In this document: positions 50,929-59,209 of the stretch, in pieces
Layout: the number at the start of each line of letters is the position of its first letter
Position numbering within the stretch: position 1 is the first letter of the stretch
Origin: Methylophilaceae bacterium
GTDB taxonomy: Bacteria > Pseudomonadota > Gammaproteobacteria > Burkholderiales > Methylophilaceae
Assembly (NCBI GenBank): GCA_028244835.1
Contig: JAOKBJ010000004.1
Coordinates: 62,001 to 126,000, forward strand
DNA: 64,000 nucleotides
Reading direction: 5' to 3'
Translations under genes and position numbers: made by a program
Notes under the pieces: generated by a model
What the model was told of the DNA's origin: nothing
The model's input: the letters and a program-made list of their open reading frames with translations, nothing else
Database searches by the model: none

Positions 50929-52453
50929 ATTAATAATATTTGATACTACATTGCGTGATGGTGAACAAAGCCCTGGTGCATCAATGACCCAAGAAGAGAA
51001 AATTAGGATTGCAAAACAACTTGAGAAATTAGGTGTTAACGTAATTGAAGCTGGCTTTGCTGCAGCAAGTCCTGGAGACTTCGAGGCTATTAAAGCTGTT
51101 GCAAAAACAATAAAAAAATCAACGGTTTGCTCTTTAGCAAGAGCACTTGAGCCTGATATTGAGAAAGCTGGTAAGGCTATTCAGCCTGCAGAAAATAAGC
51201 GAATTCATACTTTTATTGCAACAAGCAAAATCCATATGGAAAATAAATTAAGGATGGAGCCAGACCAGGTTCTGAATCAAGCTGTAAAAGCAGTTGAATG
51301 GGCTTTATCTTATACAGACGATGTAGAATTTTCTGCTGAAGATGCAGTTAGATCAGATATAGATTTTCTTATTGAAATATTCGACGCCGTTATAAAAGCG
51401 GGGGCTAAAACAATTAATGTTCCAGATACAGTTGGCTACTCTGTTCCAGATGTATGGGGGGAGCGTATGAGAATATTAATAGATAGGGTGCCTAGTTCAG
51501 ATAAAGTAATATGGTCAACGCATTGCCATAATGATCTTGGGATGGCTGTAGCTAATTCATTATCAGCTGTTTTAAATGGCGCTAGACAAGTTGAATGTAC
51601 AATTAATGGCCTCGGGGAGAGGGCAGGAAATGCTAGTTTAGAAGAAATTGTTATGGCTGTTAAAACAAGAAAAGATATTTTTAACCTAGAGTCTCAGATC
51701 AACACCCAACAAATTGTACCGACATCTAGATTGGTTTCCACGATTACAGGATATCCAGTTCAGCCTAATAAGGCAGTTGTTGGGGCAAATGCATTTGCTC
51801 ATGAATCAGGCATCCATCAAGATGGTGTTTTGAAGCATAGGGAAACTTACGAAATAATGCTTGCTCAAGATGTTGGCTGGGGAGCTAATAAAATTAGCCT
51901 CGGGAAACTTTCAGGAAGAAATGCATTTAAAAGTAGATTAAGTGAATTAGGTATTGAAATTGAATCTAAAGAAACATTTAATGCAGCATTTGGTCGATTT
52001 AAATTACTAGCCGATAAAAAATCACAAATTTTTGATGAAGATATTCATGCCTTAGTTAGCGAGGAATATGTTGAAGAGTCCTATGATTTATATAAATTAA
52101 TTGGATTAAAGACTGCTTCAGAAACGGGTAAGACTCCTATTTCTGAAATTGAGATGATGATGGATGGAAAAAATCATAAGTCTAGTTCGGAAGGAAGTGG
52201 CTCAGTTGATGCTGCCTTTAAAGCTATTGAATCAATTGTTCAATCACAAGCTGAGTTGTTATTATTTTCAGTAAGTAATATAACTTCTGGAACAGACTCA
52301 CAAGGTGAAGTAACTGTTCGCTTATCCAGAGGTGGTAGAATAGTTAATGGTCATGGCTCTGACACTGACATTGTTATTGCATCTGCAAAAGCGTATTTAA
52401 GTGCGCTTAATAAATTACACTCAAAATATGAGCGTGCCCACCCACAAGTATAG
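50918..52453 (+). CDS. leuA: 2-isopropylmalate synthase
   Basis: First step of leucine synthesis: condenses acetyl-CoA with 2-oxoisovalerate. ATG 50918 inside pssA gives [20 protein letters not shown]; an upstream TTG at 50903 is less family-like. Length is 511. The TIM-barrel signatures [16 protein letters not shown] and [13 protein letters not shown], plus NGLGERAGN, are present, and a C-terminal regulatory domain starts near 395. Leucine feedback is expected for the family. Confidence 0.96.
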   Translation: MKNKLIIFDTTLRDGEQSPGASMTQEEKIRIAKQLEKLGVNVIEAGFAAASPGDFEAIKAVAKTIKKSTVCSLARALEPDIEKAGKAIQPAENKRIHTFIATSKIHMENKLRMEPDQVLNQAVKAVEWALSYTDDVEFSAEDAVRSDIDFLIEIFDAVIKAGAKTINVPDTVGYSVPDVWGERMRILIDRVPSSDKVIWSTHCHNDLGMAVANSLSAVLNGARQVECTINGLGERAGNASLEEIVMAVKTRKDIFNLESQINTQQIVPTSRLVSTITGYPVQPNKAVVGANAFAHESGIHQDGVLKHRETYEIMLAQDVGWGANKISLGKLSGRNAFKSRLSELGIEIESKETFNAAFGRFKLLADKKSQIFDEDIHALVSEEYVEESYDLYKLIGLKTASETGKTPISEIEMMMDGKNHKSSSEGSGSVDAAFKAIESIVQSQAELLLFSVSNITSGTDSQGEVTVRLSRGGRIVNGHGSDTDIVIASAKAYLSALNKLHSKYERAHPQV

Positions 52454-52464
52454 AAGAGATATTT

Positions 52465-53127
52465 TTGAATTTAGCTATTTTTGATTTAGATAATACACTC
52501 CTTGATGGTGATTCTGACTACAATTGGGGACTATTCTTAGTTAAAGAAGGACTAGTCAATCAAAAAAGTCATGAAGCATCGAATAAGAAATTTTATGCCG
52601 ACTATAATTCAGGTAAATTAGATATCTATGAATTTACTGAATTCCAATTTAGATTTTTTAAGAATAACCCAAGAAAATTCCTTGATAAACTTCTCGAACG
52701 CTTTATTGACGAAGTTGCAAAATCAATGATAACGAAAAAGGCAAGACATCTTATTCAGGAGCACAGAAATAATGGGGATAAATTATTAATAATTACGGCA
52801 ACTAATAGTTATATTACAAAACCTATTGGAAATTTACTTGGTATAAGTGATTTAATTGGAACTGATCTTGAAGAGGTTAATGGAGAATTCAATGGCAAAG
52901 TTAAAGGCATCCCTTCATTTAAAGAAGGTAAAATAGATAGATTAAATTTATGGTTAAAACAAGAAGGGATTATTTTTAAAGATTTAGAACAAACTTTTTT
53001 CTACAGTGACTCTCACAATGATTTACCATTACTTAGAGTTGTTAGTAATCCTGTAGCAGCAAATCCTGATGAAATTTTAGAAAAAGAAGCATCTAAAAAT
53101 AAATGGCCAATAATTTTTTTAAGATAA
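52465..53127 (+). CDS. HAD-IB family phosphatase
   Basis: SerB-like HAD hydrolase of 220 residues. Motif I is IFDLDNTLLDGDSDYNWG, motif II LLIITATNSY, and motif III/IV is FFYSDSHNDLPLL. The start is TTG 52465, 11 bases after leuA. Related proteins include phosphoserine phosphatase-like enzymes and other small-molecule phosphatases, so the substrate cannot be named. The 3' end overlaps ypjD by 9 nt. Confidence 0.83.
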   Translation: MNLAIFDLDNTLLDGDSDYNWGLFLVKEGLVNQKSHEASNKKFYADYNSGKLDIYEFTEFQFRFFKNNPRKFLDKLLERFIDEVAKSMITKKARHLIQEHRNNGDKLLIITATNSYITKPIGNLLGISDLIGTDLEEVNGEFNGKVKGIPSFKEGKIDRLNLWLKQEGIIFKDLEQTFFYSDSHNDLPLLRVVSNPVAANPDEILEKEASKNKWPIIFLR

Positions 53128-53922
53128 GTTATTGCTAAGTAGAATTTCTAAAACAAATTTTGTACCAAAATAAGATAATAGAAGAAATATAAATGCAATA
53201 AGAGAAATTACAATTGCTTTTTTACCTCTCCATCCATAATTCATTCTTCCTAACAACATAGTCCCGTAAGTTATCCATGCCATAAAAGAGAAAATAGTTT
53301 TGTGATTCCAAACTATTGAGCTACCAAAAATTTCGTTTGTAAATAAAATACCTGAAAATAGAGTTATTGATAAAAGGATAAAGCCAAACCAATAAATCTT
53401 AAATAAAATATCTTCCATTGATAGTAAGGAAAAGTTGCCATTGAAATCTTTTTCATCTTGATATTTCTTAGTAAGATTATTCTGAAATAATAGAATAAAG
53501 ATTGAAAATATAGCACCTACAGTCAGAAGACTATAAGATAATATTGCAATAAAAATATGTACGATTGAATTTATTGACATCTGAATTACAAATGATTGAT
53601 CATTTTTAAGAAGTGGGTGGGATAAAATAATCAATAAAGTTGGTATTAGAGTTAAGTTTTCCAATCCATTAGATTGTATTTTTTTATTGATAAGGTAATA
53701 AAAAAATACTGTTACCCAACTAACTATTAACAATGAATTAGAAAAGTTTAAATTAATACCATTAGATACAGTTGTTAGATAAATGAGTGAAGCATGAGTT
53801 ATTAAACCAGTTATTAATGCTAAATTAACTATCTTAGTTTTTGTAGATTTATTAAAAACCAAAAATAAACATGGGATTAAGTATAAAAATATTGAAAACA
53901 GAAGTAATAAAGAATATTCCAT
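53119..53922 (-). CDS. ypjD: YpjD/CcsA-like inner membrane protein
   Basis: Polytopic membrane protein of about 267 residues with about eight hydrophobic segments. The late SSIVWNHKTIFSFMAWITYG and YGWRGKKAI match the cytochrome c assembly (HemX/YpjD) family. The frame opens at GTG 53952, but ATG 53922 gives a more natural start. Divergent placement next to ffh matches E. coli ypjD-ffh. It may act in haem or cation homeostasis, which is not resolved. Confidence 0.85.
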   Translation of the reverse strand: MEYSLLLLFSIFLYLIPCLFLVFNKSTKTKIVNLALITGLITHASLIYLTTVSNGINLNFSNSLLIVSWVTVFFYYLINKKIQSNGLENLTLIPTLLIILSHPLLKNDQSFVIQMSINSIVHIFIAILSYSLLTVGAIFSIFILLFQNNLTKKYQDEKDFNGNFSLLSMEDILFKIYWFGFILLSITLFSGILFTNEIFGSSIVWNHKTIFSFMAWITYGTMLLGRMNYGWRGKKAIVISLIAFIFLLLSYFGTKFVLEILLSNNLS

Positions 53923-54020
53923 AAAGTAATGTTTGTTCAAAAAATTAAACACAATTATAATGGATTTCTAATATAAACCGAAACCGTTAGATATTAAATT
54001 TAAATTGAGAATTTTAGATA

Positions 54021-55373
54021 ATGCTTGAAAATTTAACAGAACGATTACAGACAGTAATAAAAACTATACGTGGTCAATCACGCTTTAGCGAAGAGAACAT
54101 AAGTGAAGCTATGAGAGAGGTGAGAATTGCATTAATTGAGGCAGATGTTGCTTTACCTGTTGTGAAATACTTCATTGATCGAGTAAAAGAAAAGGTATTA
54201 GGCGCTAAGGTTCTTGAAAGTGTAAAACCTGGACAAGCAATTATTAAAATTGTTCAAGATGAATTAACTAGCTTGATGGGGGATGAGAACGTTGGACTAG
54301 AGCTTTCTACAAAACCACCAGCAGTAATCCTAATGGCTGGATTACAAGGGTCTGGAAAGACAACAACTGTTGCCAAGTTAGCTAAAATTTTATTAGATCA
54401 AAAGAAAAAGGTTTTGGTTGCAAGTGCTGATGTTTATAGACCTGCAGCTATTGATCAACTAAAAACATTGGCAGAGAGTCTAAATGTTGATTGTTTTGAT
54501 TCGTCACCAAAAGATAAGCCTATTAAAATTGCTTTAGCAACTCTAGATTATGCAAAAAAATATTTCTTTGATGTAGTTATTTTTGATACTGCAGGTCGAT
54601 TAGGTATTGATGAAGCTATGATGAAAGAAATAAAGCAACTGCATAAGGCATTAATGCCAATAGAAACTTTATTTGTAGTTGATGCAATGCAGGGCCAAGA
54701 TGCAGTTAATACTGCTAAAGCATTCGGTGAAGCTTTGCCATTAACTGGGGTTGTTTTAACAAAATTAGATGGAGACTCAAGGGGAGGTGCAGCTCTTTCA
54801 GTAAGGCACATAACAGACAAACCTATTAAATATATAGGGGTTAGCGAAAAGCCAAATGGTTTGGAGGCATTTCATCCAGAAAGAATGGCCTCAAGAATTC
54901 TTGGAATGGGTGATATTGTTGGCTTAGTTGAGGAGGCACAAAAAAATGTTGATACAAAAGAAGCAGAGAAGTTAGCAGAAAAAGTTTCTTCAGGTAAAAG
55001 CTTTGATTTAAACGATTTTAAAAATCAAATATCCCAAATGCAGAAAATGGGAGGTGTCGGAGCAATGATGGATAAAATGCCTTCACAAATATCAGATGCT
55101 GCTTCAAAAATTAAGCCTGAAGATGGAGATAAATCTTTAGTTCAGATTGAGGCAATAATTAGTTCAATGACTATAAAAGAAAGAAAATATCCTGATGTAA
55201 TTAAAGCAAAAAGAAAAATTAGAATTGCAAATGGGTCAGGAGTTCACGTCCAAGATGTTAATCGACTACTAAAGCAATTTGAAGAAATGCAAAAGATGAT
55301 GAAAATGTTCTCCAAAGGTGGAATCGGGAAGATGATGCGTGGATTAGCTGGTCGATTCCCAGGCATAAAGTAA
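54021..55373 (+). CDS. ffh: Signal recognition particle GTPase Ffh
   Basis: Protein part of the bacterial SRP, which brings membrane proteins to the Sec translocon with 4.5S RNA. It has 450 residues. The N domain is followed by the G domain: GLQGSGKTTTVAKLAK (G1), DTAGRL (G3), TKLDGDSRGGAAL (G4-G5). The methionine-rich M domain (QMQKMGGVGAMMDKM through the C-terminal MMKMFSKGG) binds signal sequences and RNA. A tRNA-Lys gene follows after 64 bases. Confidence 0.97.
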   Translation: MLENLTERLQTVIKTIRGQSRFSEENISEAMREVRIALIEADVALPVVKYFIDRVKEKVLGAKVLESVKPGQAIIKIVQDELTSLMGDENVGLELSTKPPAVILMAGLQGSGKTTTVAKLAKILLDQKKKVLVASADVYRPAAIDQLKTLAESLNVDCFDSSPKDKPIKIALATLDYAKKYFFDVVIFDTAGRLGIDEAMMKEIKQLHKALMPIETLFVVDAMQGQDAVNTAKAFGEALPLTGVVLTKLDGDSRGGAALSVRHITDKPIKYIGVSEKPNGLEAFHPERMASRILGMGDIVGLVEEAQKNVDTKEAEKLAEKVSSGKSFDLNDFKNQISQMQKMGGVGAMMDKMPSQISDAASKIKPEDGDKSLVQIEAIISSMTIKERKYPDVIKAKRKIRIANGSGVHVQDVNRLLKQFEEMQKMMKMFSKGGIGKMMRGLAGRFPGIK

Positions 55374-55392
55374 ATTAAATCAAAAATGTCCA

Positions 55393-55421
55393 TTGACCAA
55401 GTTCAAATATTACTGGATAAT
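55393..55421 (+). promoter_or_regulatory. Sigma70 promoter of tRNA-Lys
   Basis: TTGACC (55393-55398), 17-base spacer, GATAAT (55416-55421): five of six bases match consensus at both boxes with ideal spacing. The start would be about 10 bases before the tRNA. Confidence 0.68.
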
Positions 55422-55437
55422 TTCGGTTTCCGATATT

Positions 55438-55513
55438 GGGGTGTTAGCTCAGCTGGTAGAGCACCGGACTTTTAATCCGATGGTCGGGAGTTCGATCCTC
55501 CCACACCCTACCA
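55438..55513 (+). tRNA. tRNA-Lys (anticodon TTT)
   Basis: Complete 76-base cloverleaf including an encoded CCA: acceptor GGGGTGT with ACACCCT, D stem GCTC/GAGC, anticodon loop CTTTTAA (anticodon TTT), T loop TTCGATC, discriminator A. Two unusual pairs are a G-T at acceptor pair 1-72 and a C-A opposition at the top of the anticodon stem (27-43). A T-rich tract follows the CCA. Confidence 0.96.
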
Positions 55514-55526
55514 TTTTTATCTGTGG

Positions 55527-55543
55527 ATTCTGTTCTGCAGAAT
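55527..55543. promoter_or_regulatory. Inverted repeat upstream of the MarR gene
   Basis: ATTCTG, five bases, CAGAAT: a perfect 6-bp inverted repeat containing the inner palindrome TTCTGCAGAA. It lies about 58 bases before the MarR start. MarR proteins often bind palindromes near their own promoter, so it is a candidate operator. It also follows the tRNA closely. Confidence 0.28.
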
Positions 55544-55600
55544 TCTTTAAAGTATGTTTAAATACAAAATAATAAAAACATTTTCACACACATCTAAACT

Positions 55601-56071
55601 ATGACTAAACATAAAAATTTATTACTAAATAATCAACTTTGTTTTGCTCTTTATGCCGCAACAAATTCAATCATTCGTTATTATCGTATATATCTTAACG
55701 AGATAGGTATTACCTACACACAGTACCTGGTTTTGCTTGTTTTATGGGAAAATGGGGCTAGTAGCGTAAAAAAAATTGCAAATACTTTAAAGTTAGATTC
55801 TCCAACTATCACACCAATTGTTCAGAAATTAGAAAAAATGGATTTAGTAAATAGAAAGCGTTCTTCTCAAGATGAAAGAGTAGTTACAGTTACTCTTACG
55901 AAAACTGGTATTGATATAGAAGGGCAGGTGGCCGATATTCAGAATAAAGTCGCTTGTAAAACGCATCTGAACAATAAAGATTTTAATGAGCTTAAAAATA
56001 CTTTAAATAAGCTTGCTGAAACTATGGCAGAAAAAGAACACAAATTAGATAGTTTATTAAAAAGTAAATAA
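55601..56071 (+). CDS. MarR-family transcriptional regulator
   Basis: Winged-helix regulator of 156 residues. The helices around ITYTQYLVLLVLWEN, then the DNA-reading region SVKKIANTLKLDSPTITPIVQKLEKMDLV and the wing RKRSSQDERVVTVTLT, are the MarR pattern. The N-terminal half includes LCFALYAATNSI, as in OhrR-type members. Cysteines at about 14 and 139 could sense redox, but this is a guess. A bidirectional terminator follows. Confidence 0.92.
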   Translation: MTKHKNLLLNNQLCFALYAATNSIIRYYRIYLNEIGITYTQYLVLLVLWENGASSVKKIANTLKLDSPTITPIVQKLEKMDLVNRKRSSQDERVVTVTLTKTGIDIEGQVADIQNKVACKTHLNNKDFNELKNTLNKLAETMAEKEHKLDSLLKSK

Positions 56072-56098
56072 AAAAGACTATGTAAACATAGTCTTTTT
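56071..56098. terminator. Bidirectional intrinsic terminator
   Basis: Perfect 12-bp stem (AAAAAGACTATG, loop TAAA, CATAGTCTTTTT) between the convergent MarR and truncated haemoglobin genes, with a T run on each strand. Confidence 0.9.
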
Positions 56099-56130
56099 AG
56101 ATTAAAAGTTTTACTTAAACTATATAAATA

Positions 56131-56679
56131 TTAATTAATCCCATTGAAAGGGCTGTTGTAAGGACTCTTATAGTTAGCAATAGGGTTGGTTACAATATCA
56201 CTTCTAAAGCTTTGAAGGTCTCCCATAATAGCCTTAATTAGATGATCGGGTACATCCCATGCATAGAATGTTTGAAGACATTCAACCATAATAATATCAA
56301 ATTCACGATCAGTAATATTTAGATGAGGATGTGACGATTTCATATCTTTACCGCGTCCAAATTCATCTGGCTGATAAATTGGATTCCCACCCGTTCTTTC
56401 AACAACCCAATTAGTTAACATCACTTTAAATCCTGCTCGAGTATGATCTGCATCATGAACTGCCTTTAATGCAGGATTTTTATTTAAAGCTTTATTAACA
56501 TAGATTTTATCAACTAAGTGATCAACAGTTAATGCTATATTATAAGTCCCGCCTAACTGCGTGTATATAGACTCTTCCTCACCCCCAGCTTTTACAACTG
56601 ATGAAAAAAATCCTATTATTAATATCCCTAATATTGAACCAAACAACTTTTGATAGAAATTACTATTTTTATTTAACAT
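56131..56679 (-). CDS. Exported group 1 truncated haemoglobin
   Basis: A 182-residue protein with an N-terminal signal or membrane anchor (about 10-31, ending SVVKAGG), then a group 1 (trHbN-like) fold: SIYTQLGGTYNI, then FKVMLTNWVVERTGG, and the proximal-haem MKSSHPHLNIT with H116. A C-terminal tail of about 15 residues is proline/asparagine-rich. It may bind O2 or NO outside the cytoplasm. The signal sequence is unusual for this family, which is mostly cytoplasmic. Confidence 0.86.
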   Translation of the reverse strand: MLNKNSNFYQKLFGSILGILIIGFFSSVVKAGGEEESIYTQLGGTYNIALTVDHLVDKIYVNKALNKNPALKAVHDADHTRAGFKVMLTNWVVERTGGNPIYQPDEFGRGKDMKSSHPHLNITDREFDIIMVECLQTFYAWDVPDHLIKAIMGDLQSFRSDIVTNPIANYKSPYNSPFNGIN

Positions 56680-56825
56680 CTTAATACTCCTCCTAAAAGT
56701 AAAAGAAAAAATGGCTTTTATTAATATTTATACATAGCCATCCATCATTATTAGCATACTAATCATTTGTATACAACATATATTAAATCAATATGAATTA
56801 TTTCTTAGAAGGTTTGTCCTAAAGC

Positions 56826-57830
56826 ATGTTAAAAAAATTCTATTTTTTATTATTAATTTTCTTCTCTCAATATTCAAATAGCTATCCTGCTCAGGCAGAA
56901 TTGTTTGATTTAAGTAAATCAATGGTACAAGTATTTGTAACCTTTAAAGGAGGTGTGACGGGTTCTGGTTCAGGTATTGTAATTAAAGAAAATCATGTTG
57001 CTACAAATTGTCATATTTTTGCAGATAGTGATGGTGTGAATGTAGTAAAATTTTTTCAAACATACACTCCTATTTCTGTATATGCTGATTGGGAAAAAGA
57101 TTTATGTATCTTGAAGTTTGATAACTTACCCTTGCTCCCTGTTAATTTGAGAGCATCAAAAGATTTAAACTATGAGGAGAAAGTTTTTACTTTAACATTT
57201 CCAAACGACAATCCAATGCCACTTCCATCATATGGAAAAATTAAAGCGTTATACCCATTTTTCAAAAGTAATATTATAAGATCTTCTTCAGGCTTTACAG
57301 TTGGTTCAAGTGGAGGAGCATTATTTGACCTCGATTTTAACCTTGTAGGTATAACAACATTTAAAAGTCCTGGAAGAAGACAAAATTATTACTATTGTCT
57401 TCCAGCGGACTGGATTAAAGAATTACTTCAAACAAAAGAGCAAAAAGATTTAAAAAGTAACGCAGCTCCATTTTGGAGTCTACCGGAAAATAGGAAACCT
57501 TTTTTTATGAAAATTGTTTTGCCAATGCAAAACGAAGACTGGCCATTAATGTTAAAAATAGCTAAATCATGGACTCAATCAGATGAGGAAAGTGCTGATG
57601 CATGGTATTACTTAGGTTTCGTTCAAAGAAAAATGTTAAATTTAGATTATGCAAAGTTATTTCTTAAGCAAGCGATAAGCTTAAATGATAAGCATTTAGA
57701 TTCTTTGGTTGAATTGATTGAAATTTCAATTGAACAAAAAAATAAAGTTGAATTTAATAATACAATTCAGCTAATATCGGAGATAGATTCAGAACGCGGT
57801 AAAGTTTATTTAGAAAATACTGCAATATAA
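56826..57830 (+). CDS. Secreted trypsin-like serine protease with C-terminal TPR region
   Basis: A 334-residue protein with a signal peptide (about 1-24). A chymotrypsin-fold domain runs to about residue 200 with a complete triad: TNCHIF (H63), EKDLCILKF (D92), GSSGGALFD (S162). About 215-330 is helical with a tetratricopeptide-like segment (ADAWYYLGFVQRKMLNLDYAK). There is no PDZ domain as in DegP. Function is unknown; proteolysis of periplasmic proteins is plausible. It ends 3 bases before a tRNA-Arg gene on the other strand. Confidence 0.83.
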   Translation: MLKKFYFLLLIFFSQYSNSYPAQAELFDLSKSMVQVFVTFKGGVTGSGSGIVIKENHVATNCHIFADSDGVNVVKFFQTYTPISVYADWEKDLCILKFDNLPLLPVNLRASKDLNYEEKVFTLTFPNDNPMPLPSYGKIKALYPFFKSNIIRSSSGFTVGSSGGALFDLDFNLVGITTFKSPGRRQNYYYCLPADWIKELLQTKEQKDLKSNAAPFWSLPENRKPFFMKIVLPMQNEDWPLMLKIAKSWTQSDEESADAWYYLGFVQRKMLNLDYAKLFLKQAISLNDKHLDSLVELIEISIEQKNKVEFNNTIQLISEIDSERGKVYLENTAI

Positions 57831-57833
57831 AAA

Positions 57834-57910
57834 TGGCGCGCCCGAGAAGATTCGAACTCCTGACCCCTTGGTTCGAAGCCAAGTACTCTATCCAGCTGAG
57901 CTACGGGCGC
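57834..57910 (-). tRNA. tRNA-Arg (anticodon TCG)
   Basis: Complete 77-base cloverleaf with encoded CCA: acceptor GCGCCCG/CGGGCGC, D loop with A20, anticodon loop CTTCGAA (TCG), T loop TTCGAAT, discriminator G. It is the downstream copy of a tandem pair, separated by 14 bases from the ACG copy and differing from it at only two positions: the first anticodon base and one D-loop base. It should read CGA and CGG. A T-rich run follows the CCA on the minus strand. Confidence 0.94.
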
Positions 57911-57924
57911 AAAAAAATTATAAT

Positions 57925-58001
57925 TGGCGCGCCCGAGAAGATTCGAACTCCTGACCCCTTGGTTCGTAGCCAAGTACTCTATCCAACTGAGCTACGGGCG
58001 C
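57925..58001 (-). tRNA. tRNA-Arg (anticodon ACG)
   Basis: Complete 77-base cloverleaf with the same acceptor and T arm as its neighbour, anticodon loop CTACGAA (ACG), which after conversion of A34 to inosine reads CGT, CGC and CGA. It is the upstream copy of the tandem. Confidence 0.95.
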
Positions 58002-58010
58002 GTGCGCGAT

Positions 58011-58016
58011 ATTATA
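58011..58016 (-). promoter_or_regulatory. Possible -10 box of the tRNA-Arg tandem
   Basis: On the minus strand a perfect TATAAT is followed by the G/C-rich stretch ATCGCGCACG just before the tRNA. A G/C-rich discriminator is typical of growth-rate-controlled stable-RNA promoters. The -35 region has no good match, so confidence is low. Confidence 0.35.
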
Positions 58017-58052
58017 ACTTAATTTCAAGAATAATTTAGGCACAAAGATTAT

Positions 58053-59162
58053 CTACTTAGATACTGGAAGTGTTAAAACTGGACCAACTTTCTCTAAACT
58101 TCCTGATTGCAAAGCAGTAATTTGATTAAGAAGCATTAGTGTGTACTTACTTTCCATATCATTATCTTTGATAAAGAACCAATGCCCCCTATATTTTACT
58201 TTCACAGAAGCATTGATCGGTTTTTCTTTTTGCGAATAAACCACAAAAAGATCCGACAAAATATTTTGCCAATTAAAGTTTTGGCCATCTTTTGTTTTTG
58301 TGACCTTAACTCGTTTATTAATGATGTCATCATGAGGTATAAGAACTCCATGCGATAAGAAAAATTGTATGCCTGCTAATGACCTTAAATTAATTTCAAT
58401 ATTTTCTCCTTCTGCCCCACTGGAGAAACTCGTAGCCAATGGGATAATTGTATTTGAAGTAGATAATTTTAGGATAGCCATAAGGTCTTTAACTTCTTTT
58501 GATTCTTTAAATTTTGGCCTAATTAGAAGTGCAAGACCATTGTTATTACCTTCTATTTGATAACCAAAGCTAACGATATTTTTTTGGTGAAGTTGGTAAA
58601 AATTTTTAGCTAATACTTTAAATTGCTTGTAAGAGGGCTCAAAAATGGGTGTAGGCCCAGAGGCTTCTGATGCATTATTTATTCCATTAATTTTATTAGT
58701 TGTTAGTCTCAATAGTCTTTCTATACTCCATCCTGATCTAGTAAGGAGTAAGATAATTTCAGGTTGAATTGGACTTAATACATTTCTGACATAATCAGAT
58801 CCTTGCAGGGGTAGGTAAGTGATGGTTGGCTTCTCACTATAAGATCCATCACTTCGGACACCAAGATTATCATTATCAGCACCTTGAAAAATATTAGCAA
58901 TTAGTCCACCCCCTCGCTTCCATTCAAGTGAGGTTGATACACTATTTACCTCTAAAATTGCAATACTGTCGGCATACCTTCTTCTGACTAAATTTAACAA
59001 CATTTCCTCGTCATTAGTATTTGCTAGTACTTTATTATATTCATTTCTTCCATTCTTCATGAAGTCTGGCCCAAGCTGAGAACAGCTAGATAGAAAAATC
59101 ATCATAGTGATAACTAAGAAGATATGACGTTGATACACAATTTTTCTGAAAATTAGATTCAC
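58053..59162 (-). CDS. Putative lipoprotein, unknown function
   Basis: A 369-residue protein with an N-terminal signal and lipobox FLSSC (Cys27), so probably a membrane-anchored lipoprotein. The block NDEEMLLNLVRRRYADSIAILEVNSVS resembles a group of uncharacterised proteobacterial lipoproteins with a conserved LLN-VR-RY pattern. The rest is mixed with no recognised domain. It is followed downstream by the tRNA tandem and preceded by the methyltransferase gene. I do not recognise a function. Confidence 0.75.
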   Translation of the reverse strand: MNLIFRKIVYQRHIFLVITMMIFLSSCSQLGPDFMKNGRNEYNKVLANTNDEEMLLNLVRRRYADSIAILEVNSVSTSLEWKRGGGLIANIFQGADNDNLGVRSDGSYSEKPTITYLPLQGSDYVRNVLSPIQPEIILLLTRSGWSIERLLRLTTNKINGINNASEASGPTPIFEPSYKQFKVLAKNFYQLHQKNIVSFGYQIEGNNNGLALLIRPKFKESKEVKDLMAILKLSTSNTIIPLATSFSSGAEGENIEINLRSLAGIQFFLSHGVLIPHDDIINKRVKVTKTKDGQNFNWQNILSDLFVVYSQKEKPINASVKVKYRGHWFFIKDNDMESKYTLMLLNQITALQSGSLEKVGPVLTLPVSK

Positions 59163-59209
59163 AAGAACATTATAGTTATTTTTAACATCCTTAGCTTTAA
59201 AATTGATAT

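Noticed and set aside
57834-58001. tRNA tandem as a mobile-element attachment site
   Set aside because: No integrase gene or partial tRNA 3' repeat is nearby; duplication of a tRNA explains the repeat.
57833-58039. A plus-strand open frame of 68 codons rich in Arg and Pro
   Set aside because: It lies across the two minus-strand tRNA-Arg genes; the internal repeat of protein sequence is the tRNA duplication, not a protein.
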